This document shows positions 1 to 7,057 of a DNA stretch of 29,774 nt, piece by piece. The position numbers and the translations under genes were made by a program. Source of the DNA: Paulinella micropora (lineage: Eukaryota; Cercozoa; Imbricatea; Euglyphida). Numbering within the stretch: the stretch's first letter is position 1; each line of letters opens with the position of its first letter. The stretch covers positions 125,846 to 155,619 of the forward strand of contig BJOX01000288.1 of assembly GCA_009731375.1 (NCBI GenBank), in the 5' to 3' direction. The notes under the pieces are model-generated. The model had not been told where the DNA came from and made no database searches. It saw only the letters and a program-made list of their open reading frames with translations.

Positions 1-285
1 TGGAATATATGGAATAGATTTTAAACCAGTATATACTTCATTCGCAGTTTTATTTTTCAGCGGTCTAACTTCTAAAAATCTACTATTAGTGTCAATCCAA
101 ACAAACATAAAGGTATATTTTTTATTACCTGGTTTATCTTTTAACTTAGACATATCAGCCAAATCTACGAACACTTGTTTCAATGGTTTATCAGCCCATA
201 TCGTATTCCATTTCTTACTTTGTTTTTTTTGGGAATGTAGTTCTAATGCCTGTTGCTCTTTCAGTTCTTGTATATGGTCGTCCAT
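1..285 (-). CDS. rve-family (retroviral-like) integrase, N-terminal part, runs off window
   Basis: An open frame on the minus strand starts at an ATG at 283-285 and reads 95 codons to the window edge without a stop; an in-frame TAG lies 9 nt upstream of the ATG. The segment VFVDLADMSKLK is the first catalytic-Asp block of DDE integrases of the Polinton/Ty3 type, and the following segment (FVWIDTNSRFLEVRPLKNKT) matches the next core strands. The remaining D and E and any chromodomain lie outside the window. The usual N-terminal HHCC zinc finger is absent: only about 35 charged residues precede the core, so the protein is naturally short or truncated at its 5' end. It would catalyse integration of the viral DNA. 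It lies 23 bp downstream of the F-box-like gene on the same strand. Confidence 0.85.
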   Translation of the reverse strand, partial: MDDHIQELKEQQALELHSQKKQSKKWNTIWADKPLKQVFVDLADMSKLKDKPGNKKYTFMFVWIDTNSRFLEVRPLKNKTANEVYTGLKSIPYIP

Positions 286-308
286 CGCCTTCTAATACTT
301 AATGACAC

Positions 309-548
309 CTAATGCTTTATCTCTATATATTGCTCTTTCTTTTTTTCAAGTTCAAAACAATAATTAGAACAAAACTCATACATATAAAACCAATCAAAAC
401 TATCATCAATGGCTGTAATCTGTCGGTTCGCTAAACACAGTGTTAATCCACACACATAGCAACTAGTGAAGTCATACATACGATGATTATATAGGTAGTC
501 CATAATGTGTAAACGAACATCTAATGGTAGGTTTTTTATCTTGTTCAT
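309..548 (-). CDS. Small F-box-like protein with Cys pairs (79 aa)
   Basis: I start this at the ATG at 546-548, because the preceding 17 codons overlap the leader of the divergent gene. Residues about 4-16 (IKNLPLDVRLHIMDYL) resemble the LP..v...Im.yL core of F-box motifs. They are followed by two cysteine pairs, CYVC and a later CSNYC, that could bind one zinc. F-box proteins recruit substrates to SCF ubiquitin ligases, and large DNA viruses use short ones. Here the match is one short motif, so the function is an inference. The gene shares an 8-bp AT-only spacer with the gene starting at 557, and the integrase follows it on the same strand. Confidence 0.5.
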   Translation of the reverse strand: MNKIKNLPLDVRLHIMDYLYNHRMYDFTSCYVCGLTLCLANRQITAIDDSFDWFYMYEFCSNYCFELEKKKEQYIEIKH

Positions 549-556
549 TATATAAT

Positions 557-814
557 ATGAGATTTTCAAAGTCAAGTGTAAAAAATAAAAAATATACAAC
601 TACTACACCAAAAGGAAAAACAATTCATTTCGGTGATGTCAGATATGAACATTATAAAGACCGCATTGGATTTTTTTCACATCTCAACCATTTAGACAAA
701 GAAAGAAGAAGAAATTATAGAGCAAGAGCAAAAGCTATAAGAAATTCAAAAGGTGAATTAACATACAACAATCCAGAGTATGCTAATTACTATTCTTATC
801 ATTATTTTTGGTAG
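557..814 (+). CDS. DUF5754-like small basic protein (85 aa)
   Basis: The ATG at 557 directly follows TATATAAT. The protein contains KGKTIHFGDVRYEHYKD, a run of basic residues (KERRRNYRARAKAIRN), and ends NPEYANYYSYHYFW. This arrangement (KTIHFG, then Y.D then ERR..Y..R, then a terminal YWS.H..W) is one I recognise from small proteins shared by virophages, PLVs, giant viruses and marine phages (DUF5754). Function is unknown; a virion or DNA-binding role is often assumed. It is divergent from the F-box-like gene and convergent with the acidic protein, whose stop lies 3 bp away. Confidence 0.7.
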   Translation: MRFSKSSVKNKKYTTTTPKGKTIHFGDVRYEHYKDRIGFFSHLNHLDKERRRNYRARAKAIRNSKGELTYNNPEYANYYSYHYFW

Positions 815-817
815 GTT

Positions 818-1324
818 CTAGAATTTAAGAAATATCTTTGAAACATCATTACTTTCTTTTTTTGACTTCTCTGGTTGCCCCGCATAAACATTGACATTAA
901 CACGGCCAGTCTTCTTACCTCTACCTTTCTTAGGCTGTTCCTCTTCTTCCTCGCTTTCCTCGCTCTCACTCTCTTCTTCCACTTTCTTTTTTACCACTTT
1001 CTTCGCCTTCTTCTGTTTAGTCTTCAATTTCATACCCGCAACTCGTTGGGCAATTAGGTCAGCAAAGTCCTGTTCAACCTCTTCTTCCGAGCTACTTTCC
1101 TCACTTATATCACCGTCCCGCCCATCAATCATATCCTTCGCCAACTGCTTTTTAGACACGTGGTCCATCTTTTCATCATTGGTCATTTCTTTCACATTCT
1201 TCGCCTCTTCCTCCGCTAGTAATTCCCTAGCCCTCTCAATCTTTCTCTGTTTAGCCTGTTGCTTCTTAGCCTCCCAACCCTTTTCAAGATTTTTCATAGC
1301 GACCTCTCTATTACCTCTCGGCAT
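818..1324 (-). CDS. Highly charged low-complexity protein (168 aa)
   Basis: I do not recognise this family. The N-terminal 70 residues are a K/R/E-rich predicted coiled coil (MPRGNREVAMKNLEKGWEAK). Two acidic serine-rich blocks follow (SEESSSEEEVEQD and ESESEESEEEEE), separated by a lysine-rich stretch, and a short tail ends at the stop. The alternation of basic and acidic blocks suggests a nucleic-acid or chromatin-interacting protein, possibly phosphorylated at the SE/EE sites, but this is inference. The opposite strand is also open through this region because of the biased composition; I treat that frame as a shadow. An AT-rich promoter region (1325-1437) separates it from the divergent GIY-YIG gene. 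Confidence 0.6.
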   Translation of the reverse strand: MPRGNREVAMKNLEKGWEAKKQQAKQRKIERARELLAEEEAKNVKEMTNDEKMDHVSKKQLAKDMIDGRDGDISEESSSEEEVEQDFADLIAQRVAGMKLKTKQKKAKKVVKKKVEEESESEESEEEEEQPKKGRGKKTGRVNVNVYAGQPEKSKKESNDVSKIFLKF

Positions 1325-1437
1325 TTTATAACTTGTTTATATTAATATACAAAATAATATTATTTAGTTTTTATTAATAAACGATTTTTTAACAAATATG
1401 TATTAAACAAATCTACATTATAAGACAAAAAGCGACA
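1325..1437. promoter_or_regulatory. AT-rich divergent promoter region
   Basis: This 113-bp spacer lies between the acidic-protein gene (minus) and the GIY-YIG gene (plus). It is almost pure A/T, with TATATTAATATA at the minus-strand side, and holds no open frame. It probably contains back-to-back promoters. Confidence 0.45.
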
Positions 1438-1917
1438 ATGCCAGACTATAAGCAAGGAAAGATTTATTCAATCAGGTCTCACCAGACAGACCAGATTTAC
1501 ATAGGTTCAACAACTCAACCTCTTCATAAAAGGTTATATCAACATAGAAGTTCAAATTTAAAGCGAAGAGCTAAATCATCAAAAGAAATAATAAAGTATC
1601 CAGACAATTATATTGAATTAATTGAAGAGTATCCTTGTAATAATAAATACGAATTAGAACGAAGAGAAGGAGAAATAATTAGACAGACAGAAAATTGTGT
1701 TAATATAAGAATAGCAGGAAAGACAATAAGAGAATATTATGTAGATAAAAAAAGACGAAATAATTAAACAACAAAAATTATATCAACATTTAAATCAAGA
1801 AAAAGTCAAAAATACGAAAAAGAAATACAGAGATAACAATAAAGAAAAAGCAAAAAATTGGAGGGAAGAAAATAAAGAAGAACTAAAAAGAAAAAATAAA
1901 GAATGGAGAGAAAAAAA
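1438..1917 (+). CDS. GIY-YIG nuclease, frame broken at an A7 run, 3' end in gap
   Basis: The ORF from 1438 to 1767 encodes 109 residues. GKIYSIRS and IYIGSTTQPLHKRLYQHR form the GIY-YIG core with the catalytic Arg region, and ELERREGEII supplies the metal-binding Glu region. After an A7 run (1747-1753) the frame closes within 14 nt, but the frame starting at 1754 stays open to the N-gap at 1918. That frame encodes the lysine/glutamate-rich, helical repeats (KYRDNNKEKAKNWREENKEE) commonly found downstream of GIY-YIG domains in such viruses. The gene therefore appears to be a longer protein interrupted by one extra A: a sequencing error, a real mutation, or a slippage site. GIY-YIG enzymes nick or cut DNA, typically as homing endonucleases. 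Confidence 0.75.
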
Positions 1918-1927
1918 NNNNNNNNNN
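1918..1927. other. Assembly gap (10 N)
   Basis: Ten Ns, a placeholder length. The end of the GIY-YIG gene and the start of the fibre gene are lost here. Confidence 0.99.
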
Positions 1928-4789
1928 GTCGTTAAACTAACAGGAGACCAAACCATAGCAGGAACCAAAACATTCAGCAACATAATAAATGCTAGTGCGG
2001 GGATTGATATGAAAAGCCAAAGTATAACAAATGTTAATCTTGTTGATGGTGTTGATGTTTCTACTCTTGACACTTCGGTTGTTAAACTAACAGGAGACCA
2101 AACCATAGCGGGGAATAAAAAATTTACTTCAACAATAGAAGTGCGGGGTGCTACTGCTCCAACCGCTTTTGATGGTATCGGTATTGCCTTTGATACGGCG
2201 ACNNNNNNNNNNTATCTGAAATTGCGGTGGACTCTTTAAATATACTTAACTTAGATTTAACGAACACAAACATAGTGGGCTTATACACAGATAGGGTGCC
2301 AGAAGATGCTGACCCCGTAAATCTGTATTATACTGACGGACGATTTGATGCGAGATTGGCTTTAAAATCAACGACGGACTTAAAAGAAGGCACTAATCTA
2401 TACTATACTGATGGTAGGTTTGATGCGCGACTAACCACTAAATCAACCACTAACCTAGCCGAAGGCACTAATTTATATTATACTAATGCTAGGTTTGACA
2501 CTCAATTAGCAACAAAGAGCACAACTAACTTAACCGAAGGAACTAACTTATACTACACCACAGCAAGGGTTAATACAGATTTTGACACAAGGATAGCAAC
2601 TAAATCAATAGATGCTTTAAGTGATGTAGTCATAACANNNNNNNNNNNNNNNNNNNNNNNNNNNNNNNNNNNNNNNNNNNNNNNNNNNNNNNNNNNNNNN
2701 NNNNNNNNNNNNNNNNNNNNNNNNNNNNNNNNNNNNNNNNNNNNNNNNNNNNNNNNNNNNNNNNNNNNNNNNNNNNNNNNNNNNNNNNNNNNNNNNNNNN
2801 NNNGTCGGTTGGGTAAATGCTTCGGGGTTAGATTGTAATAGTAGCAAAATAGCCAACCTTGGAACTCCGACATTATCAACGGACGGAGCAACAAAAGGAT
2901 ATGCGGACACATTGGACGGGCAAAATGTAAAACTAACAGGCGACCAAACAATAACAGGAATTAAGATATTTAATGGAAGTAGAAATGATGTAAAAGCACT
3001 GACCTTATTAAGCCAAGCCGATTTCAATAATGTGGATATCATTAATGGTGGAAATATAACATATAATGGGGCGAGGATATTAAACCAAAATGGAGGAGAT
3101 ATCTTTTTCAGTCAGACAACGGGTGATTATCAGTATTTCTTATTTACTCTAAATACTGCTTCAAGTGGAACCGCGAACCAACGAGGCTACCTATTCACGA
3201 ATGTAGCGGCTGATGTAAAAGGGGCGGGACTTTATATTTCAAAACTTTTGGATAATAAAAGTGCTTCGTCTGACATTGTCCGTTTTAACAATGCTGGCGG
3301 TATGCGATTTTATGGAGCCTTAGATATGAACTCAAACAATATAACAAGTGGCGGAACAATAACTGGAACGACATTAACGGCAACTGCTGGTATATCAACA
3401 ACGACATTGGCAACAAGCGACAAAATAACAACAGCATCAGGCAAACCGATAATCATAGGCAGCTCAACGAAAGGAGTAGGAGCAACTGGTGGCTTAGAGT
3501 TATATGGAACTGCTAGCGACCCCGCGGGACCACATATACAGGCAATAACAACAGCAGACATCCATCCAGTTTTTCAAATGTGGAATTATGCCCATAATGA
3601 TATTACGTTAGGTTTTGATGCTTATGTGTCGGGAGGGGCATGGAAATCATCTTCTGCGACATCTAACTTTTTAATACAAAAAAGCACTAATCTTATTTTC
3701 TATTACAAATCAGGAGCAACGGTGGGAAATAATGTATCGTTTAATGTCGCAATGGACATCAGTAGCACAACGGGCTTACTAACGGCTAGTGCTGGTATAT
3801 CAACAACCACATTAACGACGAGTGATAAAATAACAACAGCATCAGGCAAACCGATAATCATAGGCAACTCAACGAAAGGAGTAGGAGCGACAGGTGGTTT
3901 AGAAATATACGGAACGGCGAGTAATGTCGCAGGAGCACACTTACAAGCAATAACAACGGCGGATGCTTATCCAACATTTCAATTATTGAATTGGGCACAC
4001 GACAATGTCAATTTAAGTTTTGATGCTTATTTTGATGGCACGAACTGGAAATCAAGCCACAGCGGTTCAAACTTTCTAATTCAAAAAGGTGGAAAACTCG
4101 CTTTTTATTATAATTCAGGAACAGCGGTTGGAAACAATATATCTTACACTGAGGCGATTAATATTAATACGTCGGGAGAGTTAGTTTTACCAACAGCATC
4201 CAGCGGTAATTTATTAATACGAAAAAGACCCGCTTCTACTAATGACCCGCAACTATTTTTTAAATCGGGAGGATATACGAATTATGGTGTAATTGTTTCT
4301 TCAACTGGTTTGCTTCATGCTTGGACTACTTCAAACTCTACTACTGGTGAGCCGTCAGGTAGTTATAATTATATCCCGCTAAATGGTGCTTGGACAAACT
4401 CCTCGGACAGGAGGCTAAAATCGGATATTAAAACATTAGACTGCGGTGATTGTTGCGATAAACTAATGAAAATAAATTGTTGTTCATATTATTGGAAATC
4501 AGATGAGAAGAAAGAAAAAAAAGGCCACGGATTTATTGCGGACGAAGTCAAAAAAGTATTTCCTGAATTTGTATCTGAAAGTGGAATGAAAGCAGACGAC
4601 GGAGATGGCTACCTTGAAGGCATAACATATACAAGTTTTATACCGATATTGGTCAGCGGATTTCAACATTTATCAGAAAAAGTAGATAATTTAGAAAAAG
4701 AAAATAAAACTTTACTTAATATATTACAAGACCAAGCAAACCAATTAGCAGAAATCAGAGCGGTTTTATTTCCTTCAAATGCCACCTAG
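1928..4789 (+). CDS. Phage-like fibre protein with C-terminal S74 chaperone, three gaps
   Basis: Open frames at 1928-2202, 2213-2637 and 2804-4789 all encode fibre-type repeats and probably form one gene whose start is lost at 1918-1927. The first part repeats VKLTGDQTIAG. The second has four copies of EGTNLYYT..RFD..L..KST. The third opens with an ATKGYADT phage-fibre motif, then two 135-residue repeats (about 3386-3790 and 3791-4195). The C-terminus is a peptidase S74 intramolecular chaperone: S498 and K503 (counted from 2912) in SSDRRLKSDI have the i/i+5 spacing of the self-cleaving Ser-Lys pair, followed by HGFIADEV and a trimeric-type coiled coil. Such domains fold trimeric beta-helical fibres and then cut themselves off. 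The likely role is host attachment. It overlaps the next gene by 11 bp. Confidence 0.85.
2203..2212. other. Assembly gap (10 N) inside the fibre gene
   Basis: Ten Ns. The coding frame on each side is open but nominally different, as expected for a placeholder gap. Confidence 0.99.
2638..2803. other. Assembly gap (166 N) inside the fibre gene
   Basis: One hundred and sixty-six Ns, so the length was probably estimated. It falls in the repeat-rich part of the fibre gene, where collapsed repeats would break an assembly. Confidence 0.99.
3386..4195 (+). repeat. Two 135-codon tandem repeats in the fibre gene
   Basis: Unit 1 (about 3386-3790) and unit 2 (about 3791-4195) both begin GCTGGTATATCAACAAC and encode GIST..., SDKITTASGKPIIIG, STKGVGATGGLE, NFLIQK and VGNN in the same order. 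Differences are spread along the unit, so the duplication is not very recent. Confidence 0.85.
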
Positions 4790-5123
4790 ATTACACCCGC
4801 CGCCACCTATTATTGATATGGCGGATGGCAAACTCACACCAGAGTTAAAGAACCGTGTGCTAGATGTCCAAATTAAGCAGGAAGAAAAAAAATTAGACCA
4901 CGAATACGAGGACAGCTGGGATTGCTGTTTGACTAAGCGAAAAACTGACAGCCGACTTATCAAATACTTGTTTCAAATGGGTATCATTATCGCCATCATC
5001 ACCCTTTGTATTGTAAGGCTATCTGAAAAGAACTTGCCGTGTGAAGTTGCCAACACTTATGTGGGTATTTTAACACTATTAATAGGCATCTGCCTTCCTT
5101 CACCTTCTTCAAGTAAGAAGTGA
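4779..5123 (+). CDS. Small two-span membrane protein, copy 1 (114 aa)
   Basis: The ATG at 4779 overlaps the last 11 bp of the fibre gene. The protein has a proline-rich N-terminus (MPPRLHPPPP), a charged region with ELKNRVLDVQIKQEEKK and a CC pair, then two hydrophobic segments (residues about 68-81, GIIIAIITLCIV, and 93-106, YVGILTLLIGICLP), and a serine-lysine tail. I do not recognise the family. The two-span layout could be a virion membrane protein or a holin-like protein; the sequence does not decide. A close paralogue is at 6062-6400. The last 15 bp overlap, on the other strand, the 3' end of the cysteine-rich gene. Confidence 0.7.
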   Translation: MPPRLHPPPPIIDMADGKLTPELKNRVLDVQIKQEEKKLDHEYEDSWDCCLTKRKTDSRLIKYLFQMGIIIAIITLCIVRLSEKNLPCEVANTYVGILTLLIGICLPSPSSSKK

Positions 5124-5360
5124 GCATTCATACAGATAGACTTTATACCAAGAAGCATCGTTTGAGCAGATTAGCGGAATAGCTTCATCAAAACTAACAC
5201 ACCAATCGCTGAAAGGCTTATACACACATTTAAATTTGGTTTCTATTCCTTTTTGAATACACCACACACAACTTTCATTTTTTTTATCGCTGACCCGTGA
5301 ATAGAAATCACAAGCTGTCCGACCTAACACAGAACACACAAATAATAATATTAATAACAT
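5109..5360 (-). CDS. Small secreted cysteine-rich protein, copy 1 (83 aa)
   Basis: It starts at the ATG at 5358-5360. Residues 1-13 (MLLILLFVCSVLG) form a probable signal peptide. The mature part has regularly placed cysteines (TACDFYSR, SCVWC, KCVYKPFSDWC, LICSND, ECS), suggesting a disulfide-bonded extracellular or virion-surface domain. The C..f....CvwC pattern is loosely reminiscent of PSI domains, but I would not assign it. It is convergent with the membrane-protein gene (15-bp overlap) and divergent from the 120-residue gene. A close copy is at 6389-6649 with a different signal peptide. Confidence 0.65.
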   Translation of the reverse strand: MLLILLFVCSVLGRTACDFYSRVSDKKNESCVWCIQKGIETKFKCVYKPFSDWCVSFDEAIPLICSNDASWYKVYLYECSLLT

Positions 5361-5464
5361 AATATATTATACAACATATAGAACCTTTTTACAACCTACG
5401 GTCGTAGACAGTAAAAAAAGTTTCACCAAAAACCATTGGAGGTGCGGAGGCGAAGTCTCTGCAA
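5361..5464. promoter_or_regulatory. Divergent promoter and hairpin leader between Cys-rich and 120-aa genes
   Basis: The spacer contains AATATATTATACAACATATA. It then has GAACCTTTTTACAA, a motif shared with the region upstream of both capsid-gene starts (about 11454 and 12064), a small palindrome CTACGGTCGTAG, and the hairpin leader at 5438-5462. It probably drives both flanking genes. Confidence 0.5.
5438..5462 (+). promoter_or_regulatory. 25-nt hairpin leader element, copy 1
   Basis: It begins GGAGGTGCGGAGGCGAAG and ends TCTCTGC, two bases before the ATG at 5465. Bases 5444-5451 pair with 5455-5462 (8 bp with two G-T wobbles, loop GAA). The same 25 bases occur at 5894-5918 and 7129-7153, each just before a start codon. 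Confidence 0.75.
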
Positions 5465-5827
5465 ATGAGTGAGTTCAAATACCAAAAGATTATTTTTCTG
5501 AGTAATGATTTTGCTGGTGGTAGCAAGACATTTGACAAAACCATTAAATTGAACTTTACCCCAACTAGAATGAATGTTAAGTATATCCACTATATGAACG
5601 ATATGACTGAAACGAAAACAAAAATTCTTCATATGGACCGCATTGGAATTATTGGCACATTCGCTGATAGCAATGTCGCAAACATTTCCAATCTTAGCTA
5701 CAACTTGGGTATTATTAATTGGACCGACGGGCAATACAGTTTTAGAGTGCTTAAAACGGACAATGGTAGCATTGAGACTGACCTGCTAGCTGGAAGAATT
5801 GTTATTTGTTTAGAATTTTTGGCATAG
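5465..5827 (+). CDS. Conserved beta-rich viral protein, copy 1 (120 aa)
   Basis: I do not recognise this family. The sequence alternates short hydrophobic strands and polar turns (KIIFLSNDFAG, TIKLNFTPTR, KILHMDRIGIIG, YSFRVLK, RIVICLEFLA), which suggests a single beta-sandwich. It has no signal peptide or membrane segment. Its place just before the packaging ATPase and its hairpin leader, shared with the ATPase, suggest expression with the morphogenesis genes, perhaps as a minor virion protein. The copy at 6655-7017 differs at only 6 of 120 residues. Its stop codon lies inside the stem of the 3' hairpin at 5824-5844. Confidence 0.7.
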   Translation: MSEFKYQKIIFLSNDFAGGSKTFDKTIKLNFTPTRMNVKYIHYMNDMTETKTKILHMDRIGIIGTFADSNVANISNLSYNLGIINWTDGQYSFRVLKTDNGSIETDLLAGRIVICLEFLA

Positions 5828-5844
5828 GGGCCTGCTCCCCCTAT
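5824..5844 (+). terminator. GC-rich 3' hairpin, copy 1
   Basis: ATAGGGG (5824-5830) pairs perfectly with CCCCTAT (5838-5844) across a 7-nt loop. AACCCCGCCAGT and an AT-rich stretch follow. The same hairpin is at 7058-7078. It may mark transcript 3' ends, as palindromes do in mimivirus transcripts; this is inference. Confidence 0.5.
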
Positions 5845-5893
5845 AACCCCGCCAGTAAAATAAAAATATATTTTAGAATATATAAAAGTATTT

Positions 5894-5918
5894 GGAGGTG
5901 CGGAGGCGAAGTCTCTGC
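5894..5918 (+). promoter_or_regulatory. 25-nt hairpin leader element, copy 2
   Basis: The same element as at 5438, lying one base before the ATG at 5920 of the ATPase start fragment. The hairpin is 5900-5918. Confidence 0.75.
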
Positions 5919-5919
5919 T

Positions 5920-5933
5920 ATGGAAAAGATTAA
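5920..5933 (+). CDS. Packaging ATPase, 5' fragment cut by gap
   Basis: Only 14 nt (ATGGAAAAGATTAA) lie before the N-gap. They follow the same leader, and correspond to the start of the complete ATPase gene at 7155 (ATGGAGAAAATAAA). This is the end of a contig from another virus copy, not a second functional gene that can be read here. Confidence 0.6.
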
Positions 5934-5943
5934 NNNNNNNNNN
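5934..5943. other. Assembly gap (10 N) at a contig join
   Basis: Ten Ns between an ATPase start and the end of a fibre gene. Both flanks have a second version elsewhere in the window, so this is probably a join between overlapping virus copies. Confidence 0.99.
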
Positions 5944-6075
5944 TTTCAACATTTAACGGAAAAAGTGATTTATTTAGAAAAAGAAAATAAAACTTTGCTT
6001 AATATATTACAAGACCAAACCAACCAATTAGCTGAAATCAGAGCAGTTTTATTTCCTTCAAATGCCACCGCCTAG
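5944..6075 (+). CDS. Fibre protein, 3' fragment (second copy)
   Basis: The frame from the gap to the TAG at 6073-6075 encodes the final coiled coil of a fibre protein (FQHLTEKV, LEKENKTLLNILQDQ, LAEIRAVLFPSNATA). It is nearly identical to the end of the gene stopping at 4789, with one extra Ala codon. The rest of this copy is not in the window. Confidence 0.8.
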   Translation, partial: FQHLTEKVIYLEKENKTLLNILQDQTNQLAEIRAVLFPSNATA

Positions 6076-6400
6076 ATTACATCCACCGCCAATCATAGAG
6101 ACGGAAGAACTCACACCCGAACTCAAAAACCGTGTGCTAGATGTCCAAATTAAGCAGGAAGAAAAGAAATTAGACCACGAATACGAGGACAGCTGGGATT
6201 GCTGTTTGACTAAGCGAAAAACTGACAGCCGACTTATTAAATACTTATTTCAAATGGGTATCATTATCGCCATCATCACCCTTTGTATCGTGAGGTTGTC
6301 TGAAAAGAACTTGCCGTGTGAAGTTGCCAACACTTATGTGGGTATTTTAACACTATTAATAGGCATCTGCCTTCCTAGCCCATCTAGTTCAAAGAAGTGA
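6062..6400 (+). CDS. Small two-span membrane protein, copy 2 (112 aa)
   Basis: Same protein as at 4779-5123. The central region and both hydrophobic segments are unchanged, while the N-terminus differs (MPPPRLHPPPIIETEE). It starts within the last 14 bp of the fibre fragment and overlaps the convergent cysteine-rich gene by 12 bp, the same arrangement as copy 1. Function unknown. Confidence 0.7.
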   Translation: MPPPRLHPPPIIETEELTPELKNRVLDVQIKQEEKKLDHEYEDSWDCCLTKRKTDSRLIKYLFQMGIIIAIITLCIVRLSEKNLPCEVANTYVGILTLLIGICLPSPSSSKK

Positions 6401-6649
6401 GCATTCATATAGCTGGATTTTATACCAAGAAGCATCATTTGAGCAGATTAGCGGAATAGCTTCATCAAAACTAACACACCAATCGCTGAAAGGCTTATAC
6501 ACACATTTAAATTTGGTTTCTATTCCTTTTTGAATACACCACACACAACTTTCATTTTTTTTATCACTGACCCGTGAATAGAAATCACAAGCAGTCCGAG
6601 CAGAAATATTAATTAATAAAAAGTTTATAAATGTAAATATAGAGGGCAT
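6389..6649 (-). CDS. Small secreted cysteine-rich protein, copy 2 (86 aa)
   Basis: I choose the ATG at 6647-6649 over an upstream TTG. The mature part is nearly identical to 5109-5360 from TACDFYSR onward, but the hydrophobic leader is unrelated (MPSIFTFINFLLINIS in place of MLLILLFVCSVLG). The two proteins thus keep the domain but have replaced signal peptides. The start lies only 5 bp from the divergent start at 6655, whereas copy 1 has a 104-bp spacer. Confidence 0.65.
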   Translation of the reverse strand: MPSIFTFINFLLINISARTACDFYSRVSDKKNESCVWCIQKGIETKFKCVYKPFSDWCVSFDEAIPLICSNDASWYKIQLYECSLL

Positions 6650-6654
6650 CGCCA

Positions 6655-7017
6655 ATGGCAGACTATAAATTCCAAAAGATTATTTTTCTGAGTAATGATT
6701 TTGCGGGCGGTAGCAAAACATTTGACAAAACCATTAAATTGAACTTTACCCCAACTAGAATGAATGTTAAGTATATCCACTATATGAATGATATGACTGA
6801 AACGAAAACAAAAATTCTTCATATGGACCGCATTGGAATTATTGGCACATTCGCTGATAGCAATGTCGCAAACATTTCCAATCTTAGCTACAACTTGGGG
6901 ATTATTAATTGGACTGACGGTCAATACACATTTAGAGTGCTTAAAACAGACAATGGCAGTATTGAGACTGACCTGCTAGCTGGAAGAATTGTTATTTGTT
7001 TAGAATTCGTTGCGTAG
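6655..7017 (+). CDS. Conserved beta-rich viral protein, copy 2 (120 aa)
   Basis: It matches 5465-5827 except for four residues near the N-terminus (MADYKFQ against MSEFKYQ), one S/T and one L/V change. Unlike copy 1 it lacks the 25-nt hairpin leader; the upstream bases read AAATATAGAGGGCATCGCC. Its 3' end also differs: a short hairpin-containing insertion separates the coding end from the shared 3' hairpin. Function unknown; probably a minor virion component by context. Confidence 0.7.
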   Translation: MADYKFQKIIFLSNDFAGGSKTFDKTIKLNFTPTRMNVKYIHYMNDMTETKTKILHMDRIGIIGTFADSNVANISNLSYNLGIINWTDGQYTFRVLKTDNGSIETDLLAGRIVICLEFVA

Positions 7018-7047
7018 CAACAATGTTATGAATTAAAAATTCATAAC
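7009..7047 (+). terminator. Two adjacent hairpins in a copy-specific insertion
   Basis: GTTGC-GTA-GCAAC (7009-7021) overlaps the stop codon. Just after it is a perfect 10-bp stem, GTTATGAATT (7025-7034) with AATTCATAAC (7038-7047) around an AAA loop. These bases are absent at the matching position of copy 1 (around 5815-5821). Confidence 0.55.
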
Positions 7048-7057
7048 TATTTTTGGC

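Noticed and set aside
891-1331. Plus-strand ORF of 146 codons opposite the acidic protein
   Set aside because: It is rich in Ser/Phe/Leu as the antisense of a Glu/Lys/Ser-rich gene and has no recognisable motif.
1928-4789. Bacteriophage contamination, suggested by the fibre gene
   Set aside because: The neighbouring genes are of PLV type, the next gene overlaps the fibre stop by 11 bp, and the fibre end occurs again beside the same neighbours.
4779-7017. True tandem duplication of the membrane/Cys-rich/120-aa gene block
   Set aside because: An N-gap joins ATPase start to fibre end, so a tandem array would need most of a virus genome between them; a join of two copies is simpler.
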